A DNA stretch of 64,000 nucleotides. Origin: CAVPDG01 sp963702535. Lineage in GTDB: Bacteria > Chloroflexota > Anaerolineae > Anaerolineales > UBA4823. Both the position numbers and the translations under genes were made by a program. This document shows, piece after piece, positions 54,596 through 64,000 of the stretch. The stretch lies in contig CAVPDG010000010.1 of NCBI GenBank assembly GCA_963702535.1, positions 372,001-436,000 of the forward strand. Direction: 5' to 3'. The notes below the pieces were generated by a model. It had not been told where the DNA came from. It made no database searches and worked only from the letters and a program-made list of their open reading frames with translations. Every line of letters starts with the position of its first letter. Positions within the stretch are counted from its first letter, which is position 1.

Positions 54596-55579
54596 ATGGC
54601 ACATTACCTGGTTAGCGGAGCAGCCGGATTCATCGCCGCAAGCGTGATCAGCCAGCTCCTGGAGGCTGGTCATACGGTTGTCGGCGTAGACAACCTGAAT
54701 CAGGCGTATGACGTGCGCATGAAAGAGTACCGCCTCGGGCGGCTGTTAAGCCGCGCCGGCTTTACTTTCCACCGTACAGATATCTCGGATCGGGCGGCTG
54801 TTTTATCGCAGGGAGAGGTTTACCAACAAAACTACCAGGGGGTCATCAACCTGGCGGCGCGGGCTGGGGTGCGCCAATCCCTTGAAGATCCCTGGGTCTA
54901 CGTGGACACCAACATGACCGGCACACTCAATCTGCTGGAGGTATGCCGCCGCCAGGGGATACCCAAATTCATCCTGGCATCCACATCCAGCATCTACGGA
55001 GCCAACGCCCCCTTACCAACGCCGGAAACCGCCGACAGCGACCACCCGTTGCAGCCATACGCCGCCAGCAAAAAAGGCGCCGAGGTGATGGCGCATGTCT
55101 ATCATACCCTGTATGGCGTCGACGTCAGCGTGGTGCGCTACTTCACCGTCTATGGACCGGCGGGGCGCCCGGATATGAGCATGTTCCGCTTCACGCAATG
55201 GATCTACGAGGGGCGCCCGCTGCGGCTAAACGGCGATGGCGAGCAGTCACGCGGTTTCACCTACGTGGAAGACATCGCCCGCGGCACGATCCAGGCGCTC
55301 AAACCCCTGGGATACGAGATTATCAACCTGGGAGGGCACGAGACGATCAAGATCAACGAGCTGATCCACAGCCTGGAAGAGCTGATCGGTCGCAAAGCAA
55401 CGATCAAGCGCTACCCAGCCAATCCGGCTGAGATGGCAGCGAACTGGGCTGATGTACGCAAAGCCAAGGCGCTGCTGGGCTGGGAGCCGCAAGTAGGACT
55501 GAAGGAAGGCATTGCGAACCTGGTAGACTGGTATAATGCCGAACGCCCCTGGGCAAGCCTGATCGACACAAGCGGATAG
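54596..55579 (+). CDS. NAD-dependent nucleotide-sugar epimerase
   Basis: An extended SDR protein with GAAGFIA at 8-14 (the third Gly of GxxGxxG is Ala), STSSIYG and a YAASKKGAE catalytic Tyr/Lys. It probably inverts C4 of a UDP-sugar or uronate made by the preceding dehydrogenase. GGAG precedes ATG 54596. Which UDP-sugar it uses cannot be told from sequence. Confidence 0.85.
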   Translation: MAHYLVSGAAGFIAASVISQLLEAGHTVVGVDNLNQAYDVRMKEYRLGRLLSRAGFTFHRTDISDRAAVLSQGEVYQQNYQGVINLAARAGVRQSLEDPWVYVDTNMTGTLNLLEVCRRQGIPKFILASTSSIYGANAPLPTPETADSDHPLQPYAASKKGAEVMAHVYHTLYGVDVSVVRYFTVYGPAGRPDMSMFRFTQWIYEGRPLRLNGDGEQSRGFTYVEDIARGTIQALKPLGYEIINLGGHETIKINELIHSLEELIGRKATIKRYPANPAEMAANWADVRKAKALLGWEPQVGLKEGIANLVDWYNAERPWASLIDTSG

Positions 55580-55653
55580 GCTAACCCCGCCGCCATCTCG
55601 CCCAGGCGAGGCGGAGCGCCCGCCTGTGCAGGGGTTTACCTTTTCACAAATCG

Positions 55654-57048
55654 ATGTTGAATTCCATAGTTTCACAGGCACGCCGTCTATTTCACCGCTT
55701 CTTCGAGAACGAGCTTATCCGCAGGGTGGTGAAGAATTCAGGCTACCTGCTGAGCGCGACCGTCTTCACTGCGGCTGTCGGCATGCTGCAAAGCATCCTG
55801 GCGGCGCGTCTGCTGGGCGTGGCAGCCTTCGGCATCCTGGGCATCATCACCATGTTTGCCACGGTGTTGAACAAGCTGATATCCTTCCGCATGAGCGAGC
55901 TGGTGGTTAAATACGTGGGGCAGTTCACCGAGACCGGAGATCAGCCGCGCGCTGCGGCTACTTTCAAAGCAGCAGCCCTGGCAGAGCTTGGCGCCTCTGC
56001 CGTGGCGTTCACCCTGGTCTGGTTGCTGGCGCCGGTGGGCGCGCGCTATTTTGCCAAAGACCCGACAACCGCCAACTGGTTTGCCGCCTATGCGCTGGTG
56101 ATCCTGGCGAACCTCATCGCCGAAAGCTCCACCGGGTTGTTGCAGATCTTCAACCGCTTCCGGCAGTTCAGCGTGGTCAGCATCATCTCCAGCCTGGTGA
56201 CTTTGACGATCATCGTGATCGTAACCATCTCACACGGCGGGTTTGCCGGAATTTTGATCGCCTACATCACGGGAAAGGTATTCGATGCGATCTGCCTGAG
56301 TATACTGGCTATCCGCGAGGCCTCTCGCCGCTGGGGCAACCAATGGTGGCGCACGCCGATCGGCTTGCTACGACCTCACGCGCGCCAGATGGTCAGTTTT
56401 GCCATCAACACCAATATCAGCGCCTCGCTCAGCCTGATCACCAAAGACAGCGAGCTCTTATGGGTAGCCTTACTGCGCAGCCCGGTGGATGCCGGCTATT
56501 ATAAAGTGGCGATGGCGCTGGCAAATATCGTGCAGCTACCCATCAGTCCGCTGCCCCAGGCAACCTACCCGGAGCTCTCGCGCGAAGTGGCACGGAAGAA
56601 CTGGGATAATGTGCGCTACGTTTTACGCCAGGGCTCACTCCTGGCGGGAGGCTACAGCCTGGCAGTCACGCTATTCCTGATCATTCTGGGTAAACCTCTA
56701 CTCAGTTTTCTGTACAAGCCCGAGTTCTTGCCGGCTTATCCGGCGTTGTTGATCCTGCTGGCGGGCTTCCTGGTGGCAAACACCTTCTACTGGAACCGCG
56801 TGGCGTTATTATCCATCGGGCGGGCAGATATCCCCACCAAGGTGAACCTGGTGCTCGCACTCCTGAAAATTCTGGGGATCATCCTGCTGGTGCCGATCTA
56901 CGGTTACCTGGCTTCGGCAGCGTTGCTGGCGGGGTCGTACATTCTGGGTGTGAGCTACGCGGTCTTACGCTTTCGCTATGAGATCCGCAAGCGCGAGCAG
57001 GCGACCGACGCGCTGGCTCTTTCCGAAGCCAATCCCGACCAAAAGTAG
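55654..57048 (+). CDS. Polysaccharide flippase (Wzx/MATE-like)
   Basis: The 464-residue protein has about 12-14 hydrophobic helices, including the paired-half organisation of polysaccharide transporters. It opens with a helix, SGYLLSATVFTAAVGML, and ends in a basic tail. It should move lipid-linked oligosaccharide across the membrane for the glycans assembled by the neighbouring transferases. There is a 74-bp gap from the epimerase. Confidence 0.85.
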   Translation: MLNSIVSQARRLFHRFFENELIRRVVKNSGYLLSATVFTAAVGMLQSILAARLLGVAAFGILGIITMFATVLNKLISFRMSELVVKYVGQFTETGDQPRAAATFKAAALAELGASAVAFTLVWLLAPVGARYFAKDPTTANWFAAYALVILANLIAESSTGLLQIFNRFRQFSVVSIISSLVTLTIIVIVTISHGGFAGILIAYITGKVFDAICLSILAIREASRRWGNQWWRTPIGLLRPHARQMVSFAINTNISASLSLITKDSELLWVALLRSPVDAGYYKVAMALANIVQLPISPLPQATYPELSREVARKNWDNVRYVLRQGSLLAGGYSLAVTLFLIILGKPLLSFLYKPEFLPAYPALLILLAGFLVANTFYWNRVALLSIGRADIPTKVNLVLALLKILGIILLVPIYGYLASAALLAGSYILGVSYAVLRFRYEIRKREQATDALALSEANPDQK

Positions 57049-57065
57049 ACCAGGAACGAAGAGGA

Positions 57066-58220
57066 ATGCGGATCGCATATATCATCCCCAGCTTAAGGAA
57101 CCCTTCAGGATGGCGCTCACATGCGAAGAGCTTCCTGTATGCGATTCATTCCCTGGTCGAGCCGGTGTTGTTTGTGGCAGGTGATGATTTTCAGGAAGCG
57201 GAAGAGCTCTTCCCAGGCTGGGAGATCTTCCAGCTGCCCACCACACAGCGTTTCTCAGCCGGCAGCAGCCACGGGGCAAGCCGTCTCTTTACCTGCTACC
57301 GGCACATCCAGCGCAGCCGCTTGCCCCAGGTCGACCTGGTACACTCGCTTGAAGCTTATCCCACCGGTCTGGTGGGGCAATGGCTGGCAACAAAACTGAA
57401 GAGACCCCATGTAATCACCATTCACGGCACCTACGGCGTGATCTGGCGCCAACGCCGGGTCGACCGCCGCCTTTACGAGGGGGTGCTCCGCCAGGCGAGC
57501 CTGCTCTGCCCGGTTTCCTTCGGCACAGCCCGGCTGATGGAGGCGCACTTCAGCAAAGCGCTCGAAAAGGCGCGGATCAAGCCCATCCTGAACGGCAACG
57601 ATTACTGGAAGCATGTCCCCCAGAGCCAGGCGCTCAACCGCAGCTTCCCGGAGACGCCAACCATCCTCTCCGTTGGGGATGTCAAAGCGCGCAAGGGCTA
57701 TCACATCTGCCTGGAGAGTTTTGAAATTGTCAAATCCAGCCTGCCGGCGGCGCGTTATCTCGTCGCCGGGCAGGTGAGAGAGAATAGCTACACCACAAAA
57801 CTCCGGCAAATGATCGCAGCACGCCGCATCCAGGACGTCACTTTCCTGGGGGCGCTGCCAGGAGCTGAGTTGAGCCGCCTCTACCAGGAAAGCTCGGTTT
57901 TCTTCCTGGCGCCTCAGCAAGAGGGGCTACAATTCGAGGGCTTCGGGCTGGTTTTCCTGGAAGCAGGCGCTTACGGTCTGCCGGTGGTAGCGACGCGCAC
58001 GGGCGGCGTTCCCGAAGCCGTACAAGACGGGGTGACCGGTCTGCTGGCAGATGCGGAGGATAGCGAGGGATTAGCCAGGGCATTGCTGCGCCTGCTGACC
58101 GAGCCTGGCTTGAGGCGGGAGCTCGGCCACGCCAACCGGCTCCACGCCGAGAACTTGACGTGGGAGCGAAATGCAGCCGAGCAGTTCCAGGCTTACCAGG
58201 AGGCGCAAGGAGCGGCATGA
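57066..58220 (+). CDS. Family 4 glycosyltransferase
   Basis: The 384-residue GT-B fold protein has an N-terminal Rossmann half and a C-terminal LSVGDVKARKGYHICLES. EGFGLVFLEAGAYGLPVVATR follows, with the Glu-rich nucleotide-sugar motif of GT4 retaining enzymes. It adds a sugar during polysaccharide assembly. Its stop overlaps the next gene as ATGA. Confidence 0.9.
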   Translation: MRIAYIIPSLRNPSGWRSHAKSFLYAIHSLVEPVLFVAGDDFQEAEELFPGWEIFQLPTTQRFSAGSSHGASRLFTCYRHIQRSRLPQVDLVHSLEAYPTGLVGQWLATKLKRPHVITIHGTYGVIWRQRRVDRRLYEGVLRQASLLCPVSFGTARLMEAHFSKALEKARIKPILNGNDYWKHVPQSQALNRSFPETPTILSVGDVKARKGYHICLESFEIVKSSLPAARYLVAGQVRENSYTTKLRQMIAARRIQDVTFLGALPGAELSRLYQESSVFFLAPQQEGLQFEGFGLVFLEAGAYGLPVVATRTGGVPEAVQDGVTGLLADAEDSEGLARALLRLLTEPGLRRELGHANRLHAENLTWERNAAEQFQAYQEAQGAA

Positions 58221-59380
58221 AAATCGCTGTGCTTGCACCTACCCCCATACCTGCCCGCACGGCAAACAGCCTGCAGGTGATGAAAATGTCCCAGGCGCTG
58301 GCAGACTTGGGGCACGAGGTGCGCGTGGCTGCGCCAGTCTACGCAGCTACACAGCACGCCGGACAGAACTGGCAGGAGCTGGCTCGCCACTACGGCTTGC
58401 AGAAAGCCTTTCCAATCGACTGGCTGCCAGCCAACCCCCGCTTCAGGCGCTACGACTATGCACTGCGAGCGGTGAGCTGGGCGCGCAAGTGGCAGGCAGA
58501 CATCCTTTACACCCGGCTGCCGCAGGCTGCCGCGCTTGCCAGCCTGCTGGGGAAGAAGACCATCCTGGAAACCCACGATCTCCCGCAGGGCAGGCTGGGA
58601 CCCTGGCTATTCCGCCTGTTCTTGAAGGGCGGCGGAGCCAGGCGCCTGGTGGTGATCACGCGCTCACTGGCAGCCAGCCTGGAGCGCGAGATGGGGTTAT
58701 CCCTGAGCTCGCCGTTCACGCTCGTCGCCGCGGATGGCGTCGATCTCACCCGCTACACAAATCTGCCGGCAGCACCGGAGGCGCGCCTGCGGCTGGAACT
58801 ATTGCACAACCGGCAGGCTTGCTTTACCGCGGGTTACACCGGTCACCTGTACGCCGGGCGAGGCGGCGAGCTGATCGTGGAGCTGGCGGCGCGCCACGGG
58901 GATATTACCTTCCTGCTGGCTGGGGGCGAGCCATCCGACATTGCCAGGCTGCAGGCTCTGGCAGATCGCCGGCGGCTTGACAACCTGCTCCTGACCGGCT
59001 TCATCCCGAACGCTGACCTGCCGCTCTACCAGGCAGCCAGCGATGTGCTGCTGATGCCATACCAGAAGCATGTAGCGGCCTCATCCGGGGGAGATATCGC
59101 CGCTTACCTGAGCCCGATGAAGCTCTTCGAATACCTGGCTTGCGGGCGCGCCATCCTGTCCAGCGACCTGCCGGTTCTAAGGGAAGTGCTCAACCCGGAT
59201 AACGCCGTTCTGCTGGATGCGGAAGATATCGAAGGATGGTCAACCGCTTTACGCCTGCTGCAAAACGATGCTCAACTGCGGGCGAAGCTGGGAGAGCATG
59301 CCCGCCGGGATGCCGCATTGTATACCTGGGAGGCGCGCGCCCGGGCGATCCTGGCAGGCTTGGAGGCGTCACATGCCTGA
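58217..59380 (+). CDS. Family 4-like glycosyltransferase
   Basis: A second GT-B transferase of 387 residues. It has the APTPIPARTANSLQVMKM N-terminus, acceptor loop YAGRGGELI and the SPMKLFEYLACGRAILSSDLPVLREV donor-binding segment. The start at 58217 overlaps the preceding stop; a longer reading would enter the previous gene. The overlap with the next gene is eight bases. Confidence 0.9.
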   Translation: MKIAVLAPTPIPARTANSLQVMKMSQALADLGHEVRVAAPVYAATQHAGQNWQELARHYGLQKAFPIDWLPANPRFRRYDYALRAVSWARKWQADILYTRLPQAAALASLLGKKTILETHDLPQGRLGPWLFRLFLKGGGARRLVVITRSLAASLEREMGLSLSSPFTLVAADGVDLTRYTNLPAAPEARLRLELLHNRQACFTAGYTGHLYAGRGGELIVELAARHGDITFLLAGGEPSDIARLQALADRRRLDNLLLTGFIPNADLPLYQAASDVLLMPYQKHVAASSGGDIAAYLSPMKLFEYLACGRAILSSDLPVLREVLNPDNAVLLDAEDIEGWSTALRLLQNDAQLRAKLGEHARRDAALYTWEARARAILAGLEASHA

Positions 59381-60996
59381 GCGCCACAAAAAACTTCCGG
59401 GCGCCATCCTGCTGCGCATGGCTGCCGTCTTGCTCCTCCTGGTGCTGCCTGTCGCTGGCGCTTGCCTGGGTCTCGACAGGGTTCAAAGACATCCAAAACT
59501 GGGGCTCTCTCTTCCTCGCCGCGCTGCTGGCGACAGGGCTGCTGGCAGCCGGCTGGCTGGCGCTGCGCAGCGAAGCGCTTCCCCGATCACTGGCGTGGCT
59601 GATGGTTGGCGCTGCGCTGTTACGCCTGGCGCTTGGCGTGCTCTGGTACACCAGCCTGCCCAGCGCCGGCTACGCTTCGCAGGCAGAACTGCACGGATAC
59701 GTGTGGGCAGACGCCTACGACCGGGATAGGGGTGCTTTCGACCTTGCCCAGTCGGGAAAGCCGTTATGGCAGGCTTTCCAGGGCTCTTACCACCGCGCCG
59801 ACCAATACGGAGGCCTGCTCTTCTTCAGCGCCTGGCTGTACCGCTACGCTGGAGGCGCCAGCCACCAACCGCTGATGGTGGTAGTGATCGCCTCGGCGTT
59901 CTCGGCGTTGAGCGTCCTATTCTTGTGGGCATTCTCGTGCCGCGGCTGGAGCGAGCGTGTGGCGTGGATAGCCGCCTGGGGGATCGCCATCTACCCGGAA
60001 GCTGTGCTCCTGGGTAGCTCGCAAATGCGCGAGGCTTTCATCATCACGCTGGTGGTGGCGGCATTCTACGGTCTGGTGGTTTACTGGCGAGAGCATTCGT
60101 GGCTGGGCTTGATCTGGATCTTCGCCTCGCTGGCGCTCATTCTGCCTTTCTCTCCTCCCGCAGCAGGCTTGTTGATGGCTGCCCTGGCAGTCCTGGGACT
60201 TTTCATCGGCAAAGAGCTGCTCGGACTGAGGCTCACCCGTTCGCGATGGCTGTGGATCATCCTGGGTGTTCTGTTCATACTGATCATGATCGGTATCTGG
60301 CTCTCCTGGAAGCAGATCGCGCCGGAGGGCATCGCCAACCCGCTCGAATTGATGCGCTGGTGGATTAAAAAATCAGCCGAGTGGCAGGCGCACCTGAGCG
60401 AGCGCTCTTCGGGAAAAATCCAGGCGATATTCGACCGCACCCCAGACTGGGCGCACCTGCCCATGATGCTGGCGTACGGCGTGGCGCAGCCGTTCCTGCC
60501 CGCCACTCTGGTGGATGTGACCGCGGCTGCAATCTGGCGCGGCATCAATATTTGGCGCTCGCTTGGCTGGACAGTCCTGCTGGCGATGCTGCTATACGCA
60601 CCCTTGCTCGCCTGGCGGCGCAAAGGGGACCAGCGACTGGCGCGCGGGCTTACCATCGTGGTCTGGACCGTCATCCTGGTAGCTTCATACCGCAGCGGCG
60701 CTGACATGTGGGATAACCCGCGCTACCGCGCCATGTTTGCCGGTCCAGCCATCGCCCTGGCAGCCTGGGCATGGGTGCAATATCGCCTTACCGCCGACGC
60801 CTGGCTGCGGCGCGCCCTGGTGGGAATCGCGCTGGTGCTCGCCTGGTTCTTACCCTGGTACTTGATGCGCTACGTCCACCTGCCCTGGCCGGTCACGGAT
60901 GAGATCAAGGTGTTGGGTTTGGGAATCGCCAGCGCCCTACTCTACTGCATCTGGGACTGGGCAAGAACACAGAAAAGGCGCCCCCCGCCCGGCTGA
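59373..60996 (+). CDS. Polytopic glycan-associated membrane protein, N-terminal frameshift
   Basis: The frame opens at ATG 59373 with a hydrophobic first helix, but shifts near 59448. The continuing frame gives LSLALAWVSTGFK and about ten further helices with a periplasmic-facing RADQYGGLLFFSAWLYR loop. Layout and position suggest an O-antigen polymerase or glycosyltransferase-39-like protein of the polysaccharide cluster; the loop motifs favour GT39/PMT-like. The exact class is uncertain. Confidence 0.75.
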
Positions 60997-61000
60997 TAAC

Positions 61001-62557
61001 TTACTCCCATTCGATCGTAGCCGGCGGCTTGCTGGTGATATCGTAAACCACGCGGTTGATCCCCGGAACCTCATTGACGATGCGATTGGCAATCGTCGCC
61101 AGGAGCTCGTGAGGCAAGCGCGCCCAATCGGCGGTCATGAAATCCTCGGTAGTGACCGCCCGTAAGGCAACCGCTTCCTGGTAGGTGCGCTGGTCTCCCA
61201 TCACCCCCACAGAACGGACTGGCAACAGGACGGCAAACGCCTGCGCAGTCCCTTGCACCTGATTTGGACCCGAACTCAGGCGGAGCAGACCAGCCCGGGA
61301 AAGCTCTTCTAACAGGATGGCATCTGCGCCCCGCAACCGCTCCAGGCGCTCGCGGGTGACTTCACCCAGGCAGCGCACCGCCAATCCCGGACCGGGAAAG
61401 GGCTGGCGCCAGACCAGAGAGGGGGGCAAACCCAAAGCCTCGCCCACCAGGCGCACCTCATCCTTAAAAAGGTAACGCAGCGGCTCAACCAGCGTAAAAT
61501 TCATCTCTTCCGGCAAGCCGCCGACATTATGATGCGTCTTGATGCGGTGCGCCTTTGCCCGGTCGGGAGCGCTGGATTCAACCACATCCGGGTAGATTGT
61601 GCCCTGCACCAGGAAACGCGGCATCCCCAGCCGGCGCGCCTGCTCTTCGAAGATGCGGATAAAAAGCTCACCGATGATGCTCCGCTTCCGCTCGGGATCA
61701 GCGACGCCGCGTAAACCCTGCATGAACTGCTCGACGGCATCGACCACCACCATCTCCACGCCAAGGTTTTCGTGCAAAGCCGCCTGCACCTGCGCCACTT
61801 CCCCCAGGCGAAGCAAGCCGGTATCGACAAAAACAGCAACGAGCTGCTGCCCCACGGCGCGTTGCACCATGGCAGTTGCGACGCTGGAGTCAACGCCGCC
61901 GCTGACAGCAGACAGCACGGGCTCCTCCCCAACCGTCGATTGGATCCGCTCGACGCTGGCGCTGATGATCGATTCAGGCGTCCACTTTGCCTGCGCGCGG
62001 CACACTTCAATGACAAAACGGCGCAGTAGCTCCAACCCACCCGGGGTATGGCGCACCTCCGGGTGGAACTGAACGCCATAATAGCCGCGCCTCGGCTCGC
62101 CCATCGCAGCGATGGGCGAGTTCTCACTGCTAGCCAGCGGCTGGAAGCCGGGCGGCGGCGCTTCGATACGGTCGCCGTGCGACATCCACACCGGCTGGCT
62201 GCCATCTTCCAACAACGGGTTGGGAGACAGGGTCTGCACCTGGGCTAGACCGTACTCGCGCCTGCCGGAGGGCGCCACACGCCCACCCAGGGCGTAGGTA
62301 AGCGCCTGCATACCGTAACAAATCCCCAAAACAGGCAAACCGGATTCCAGCACGAAGGCAGGTATCTGGGGCGCCTGCGGCTCGTAAATCGAGGCGGGAC
62401 CGCCGGAGAGGATGAAGCCTTTGGGTTGCAAAGCCAGGACGTGCTGCGCCGAGCTATCCCAGGGGAAGAGCTCGCTGTACACATGCAGCTCGCGCACCCG
62501 GCGGGCAATCAATTGAGCATACTGGGAGCCGAAATCCAGGACGGCGATGGCATCCAT
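61001..62557 (-). CDS. guaA: GMP synthase (glutamine-hydrolysing)
   Basis: The 518-residue enzyme has a class I glutaminase part with Cys in LGICYGMQ and later HPEV (FHPEV). The ATP-pyrophosphatase part has VSGGVDSSVA, and PFPGPGLAVR with the C-terminal KPPATIEWE is standard. It converts XMP to GMP. ATG 62557 is chosen, two bases after the xpt stop, forming an xpt-guaA purine operon. Confidence 0.96.
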   Translation of the reverse strand: MDAIAVLDFGSQYAQLIARRVRELHVYSELFPWDSSAQHVLALQPKGFILSGGPASIYEPQAPQIPAFVLESGLPVLGICYGMQALTYALGGRVAPSGRREYGLAQVQTLSPNPLLEDGSQPVWMSHGDRIEAPPPGFQPLASSENSPIAAMGEPRRGYYGVQFHPEVRHTPGGLELLRRFVIEVCRAQAKWTPESIISASVERIQSTVGEEPVLSAVSGGVDSSVATAMVQRAVGQQLVAVFVDTGLLRLGEVAQVQAALHENLGVEMVVVDAVEQFMQGLRGVADPERKRSIIGELFIRIFEEQARRLGMPRFLVQGTIYPDVVESSAPDRAKAHRIKTHHNVGGLPEEMNFTLVEPLRYLFKDEVRLVGEALGLPPSLVWRQPFPGPGLAVRCLGEVTRERLERLRGADAILLEELSRAGLLRLSSGPNQVQGTAQAFAVLLPVRSVGVMGDQRTYQEAVALRAVTTEDFMTADWARLPHELLATIANRIVNEVPGINRVVYDITSKPPATIEWE

Positions 62558-62558
62558 C

Positions 62559-63146
62559 CTAGTTACCTTCCTGCTCTTCTTCAAAAATGATCTGATCGCC
62601 TTCAAGAGAGCGGATGCGCACCAGGCTCTCTACAGGCACGCCCAGCGAAGAGAGCGCCTGGCGCCCGCCCTCGAATGTCTTTTCGATCAGCGCTCCCACC
62701 CCGATAACCTTTGCCCCGGCGGCATGCGCCAAACGCACCAACCCCCAGATGGTCGCCCCGGAGGCAAGGAAATCATCGATAATCAGGATGCGCTCTCCCC
62801 CTGCCAGATATTCTGGAGAGACGATCAGCTCGACGATATTGCCCTTGGTGTGAGAAGGCGAGAGCGTCAGGTAAACCTGGTCAGGCATGGTCAGGGGCTT
62901 ATGCTTACGAGCATAGACGATCGGCAATCCCAGGTGAAAGCCGGTCGTCAGAGCTGGGGCAATACCGGAGATTTCGGCAGTGAGCACTTTGGTCGCCCCA
63001 ACGCTGCGAAAACGGCGGGCAAACTCGCGACCACAGGCGTCCATCAAGAGTGGATCGACCTGGTGATTGATAAATCCGTCTACTTTCAAGATACCGTTTC
63101 CCAGGTTCTTCCCCTCACGTGAAACCCGCTCCTTCAATACATCCAT
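62559..63146 (-). CDS. xpt: Xanthine phosphoribosyltransferase
   Basis: The 195-residue type I PRTase has MDVLKERVSREGKNLGNGILKVDG at its N-terminus, the KTKxLT-like region YARKHKPLTMP, and a PRPP-binding ILIIDDFLASGAT. It salvages xanthine to XMP, which guaA then aminates. GGGAGG six bases upstream marks the start at 63146. No purine riboswitch consensus was seen upstream. Confidence 0.92.
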   Translation of the reverse strand: MDVLKERVSREGKNLGNGILKVDGFINHQVDPLLMDACGREFARRFRSVGATKVLTAEISGIAPALTTGFHLGLPIVYARKHKPLTMPDQVYLTLSPSHTKGNIVELIVSPEYLAGGERILIIDDFLASGATIWGLVRLAHAAGAKVIGVGALIEKTFEGGRQALSSLGVPVESLVRIRSLEGDQIIFEEEQEGN

Positions 63147-63265
63147 AGAAAGCCTCCCTGCACCCTTTGTGGGGCATACACTTGATCGAAGCACAGCATC
63201 CTATTTCTCATACAACATTTATCAATTCTACAACCGCTCCGAAAATAGGGCTAGAGAGACTGTGT

Positions 63266-63271
63266 TAGAAT
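63266..63271 (+). promoter_or_regulatory. Extended -10 promoter of a leaderless maf transcript
   Basis: TAGAAT (63266-63271), preceded by TGT (extended TGn element), ends six bases before ATG 63278. Transcription should start at or next to the start codon. No ribosome binding site is visible. Confidence 0.5.
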
Positions 63272-63277
63272 TGCTTC

Positions 63278-63925
63278 ATGTCCCTGGTGTTGGCTTCGAA
63301 TTCCCCGCGCAGAAAGCACCTGCTTGGGCTGGGGGGATGGGCGTTCCGGGTGGAGCCTGCCCAGGTGGATGAGAATCCCCTGCCAGGCGAAGATGCGCTT
63401 GCGTATGTCCTACGCCTGGCAGAGAGCAAAGCCCACTTCGTAGCCGGGCGTTCTCCGCTGGACGATATTATCATCGCCGCCGACACCACCGTCGTAGATG
63501 AAGGCCAGATCCTTGGCAAGCCAGCCGATGCGTACGAAGCGGAGAGCATGCTCCGCCGCCTGCGTGGCAGGGAGCACCAGGTCTTCACCGCCCTGGCAGT
63601 GGTGCGCCGCTCAGAGGGCTTTCTGGCGCTGGATTGGTGCGTTACTCAAGTGCCCATGCGGACGTACAGCGACGAGGAGATGTACGCCTATATCGCCACT
63701 GGTGACCCGCTGGATAAAGCCGGCGCCTACGCCATCCAGCACCCAGGTTTCAGCCCGGTGGCTAACCTGGAAGGCTGCTACGCCAACGTGATGGGTTTGC
63801 CCTTGTGCCACCTGAAGCGGACGCTGATGCGGCTGGGCATCCAGACGGATAGAAACATCCCACAAGCCTGCCAGGCAGATCTGCAGTACAATTGCTCATT
63901 CTTCCCGCAGGTATTGGCAGGATAA
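63278..63925 (+). CDS. maf: Maf-family nucleoside triphosphate pyrophosphatase
   Basis: The 215-residue protein has the Maf signature SNSPRRKHLL near the N-terminus, AADTTVVDEGQILGKP, and a C-terminal NVMGLPL segment. It hydrolyses noncanonical or methylated nucleoside triphosphates to monophosphates. It appears to use a leaderless mRNA. The C-terminus carries about 25 residues beyond the usual core. Confidence 0.92.
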   Translation: MSLVLASNSPRRKHLLGLGGWAFRVEPAQVDENPLPGEDALAYVLRLAESKAHFVAGRSPLDDIIIAADTTVVDEGQILGKPADAYEAESMLRRLRGREHQVFTALAVVRRSEGFLALDWCVTQVPMRTYSDEEMYAYIATGDPLDKAGAYAIQHPGFSPVANLEGCYANVMGLPLCHLKRTLMRLGIQTDRNIPQACQADLQYNCSFFPQVLAG

Positions 63926-63951
63926 GACAGAAAATTGAGAAATGTAAATCG

Positions 63952-64000
63952 ATGAAAGCTCGATTATTGAAAATCCTGATCCTGTTGTCCTTCCTGACCG
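63952..64000 (+). CDS. Partial CDS at the window edge, signal-peptide-like N-terminus
   Basis: ATG 63952 opens a frame beginning MKARLLKILILLSFLT that runs off the window. A Lys/Arg start and hydrophobic core suggest a secreted or lipoprotein precursor. A weak GAGA lies upstream; nothing more can be said. Confidence 0.4.
   Translation, partial: MKARLLKILILLSFLT

Noticed and set aside
63147..63277. Purine riboswitch upstream of xpt
   Set aside because: The three-way-junction consensus of purine riboswitches is absent on the minus strand.

Overview
The window looks like a chromosomal segment of a Chloroflexota bacterium, most likely an Anaerolineae-type member. Base composition is fairly GC-rich. 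The indications are a BTAD/AAA/TPR transcription factor, a RsbU/RsbW/STAS-type partner-switching module, a long secreted beta-helix protein ending in the hydrophobic-PLVRR tail common in Chloroflexota secreted proteins, and an aerobic-style respiratory block. The last contains succinate dehydrogenase, a Rieske/cytochrome b6-like complex and isocitrate dehydrogenase. No plasmid, phage, insertion sequence with a transposase, CRISPR array or rRNA was found. Taxonomy is inferred from gene content only.

Layout. 0-4 kb: a small membrane peptide, an alpha/beta hydrolase and a SARP/AfsR-like regulator. 4-11.7 kb: two membrane-anchored diheme cytochromes c around a membrane protein, then a partner-switching signalling module (membrane sensor, GAF-PP2C phosphatase-ATPase, two STAS antagonists). 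Two nearly identical promoters with paired CGTAAC half-sites lie upstream of the first cytochrome and of the phosphatase, suggesting one regulon. 11.8-17.7 kb: a phytoene-dehydrogenase-like oxidoreductase, a tRNA-Arg(CCT) interrupted by a group I intron, a NIPSNAP protein and a beta-helix surface protein. 17.8-26.4 kb: the respiratory block, with sdhCDAB, a divergent Rieske/cytochrome b/subunit IV-diheme c operon, a second sdhCD pair without its own sdhAB, and icd. 26.7-31.4 kb: a type II P-type cation ATPase and CorA, each behind a structured leader, then a DNPH1-like hydrolase. 31.5-34.7 kb: proteostasis genes (DnaJ-like, bacterial eRF1-like, Hsp20). 34.7-53.2 kb: mostly housekeeping genes, including tRNA-Pro, RNase HII, S9 peptidase, Nth, asparaginase, histidine kinases, HolB, PcrA/UvrD, TsaE, TsaB, RimI and UDG. 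53.2-61 kb: a cell-surface polysaccharide cluster. 61-64 kb: guaA, xpt and maf.

About twenty genes are interrupted by single-base frameshifts that restore a family-consistent protein when one base is added or removed. These include sdhA, the Rieske protein and the cation ATPase. The density, and the involvement of genes whose neighbours are intact, suggest sequence or assembly indels rather than real decay, but this cannot be settled from the sequence alone. Frameshifted loci are given as single genes with the break described.

The strongest observations for follow-up are the CGTAAC two-site promoter family next to the SARP-like regulator, the tRNA-Arg(CCT) group I intron, the duplicated SdhCD anchors around the quinol oxidoreductase, two 52-bp perfect palindromes sharing one architecture, and several apparently leaderless housekeeping genes.
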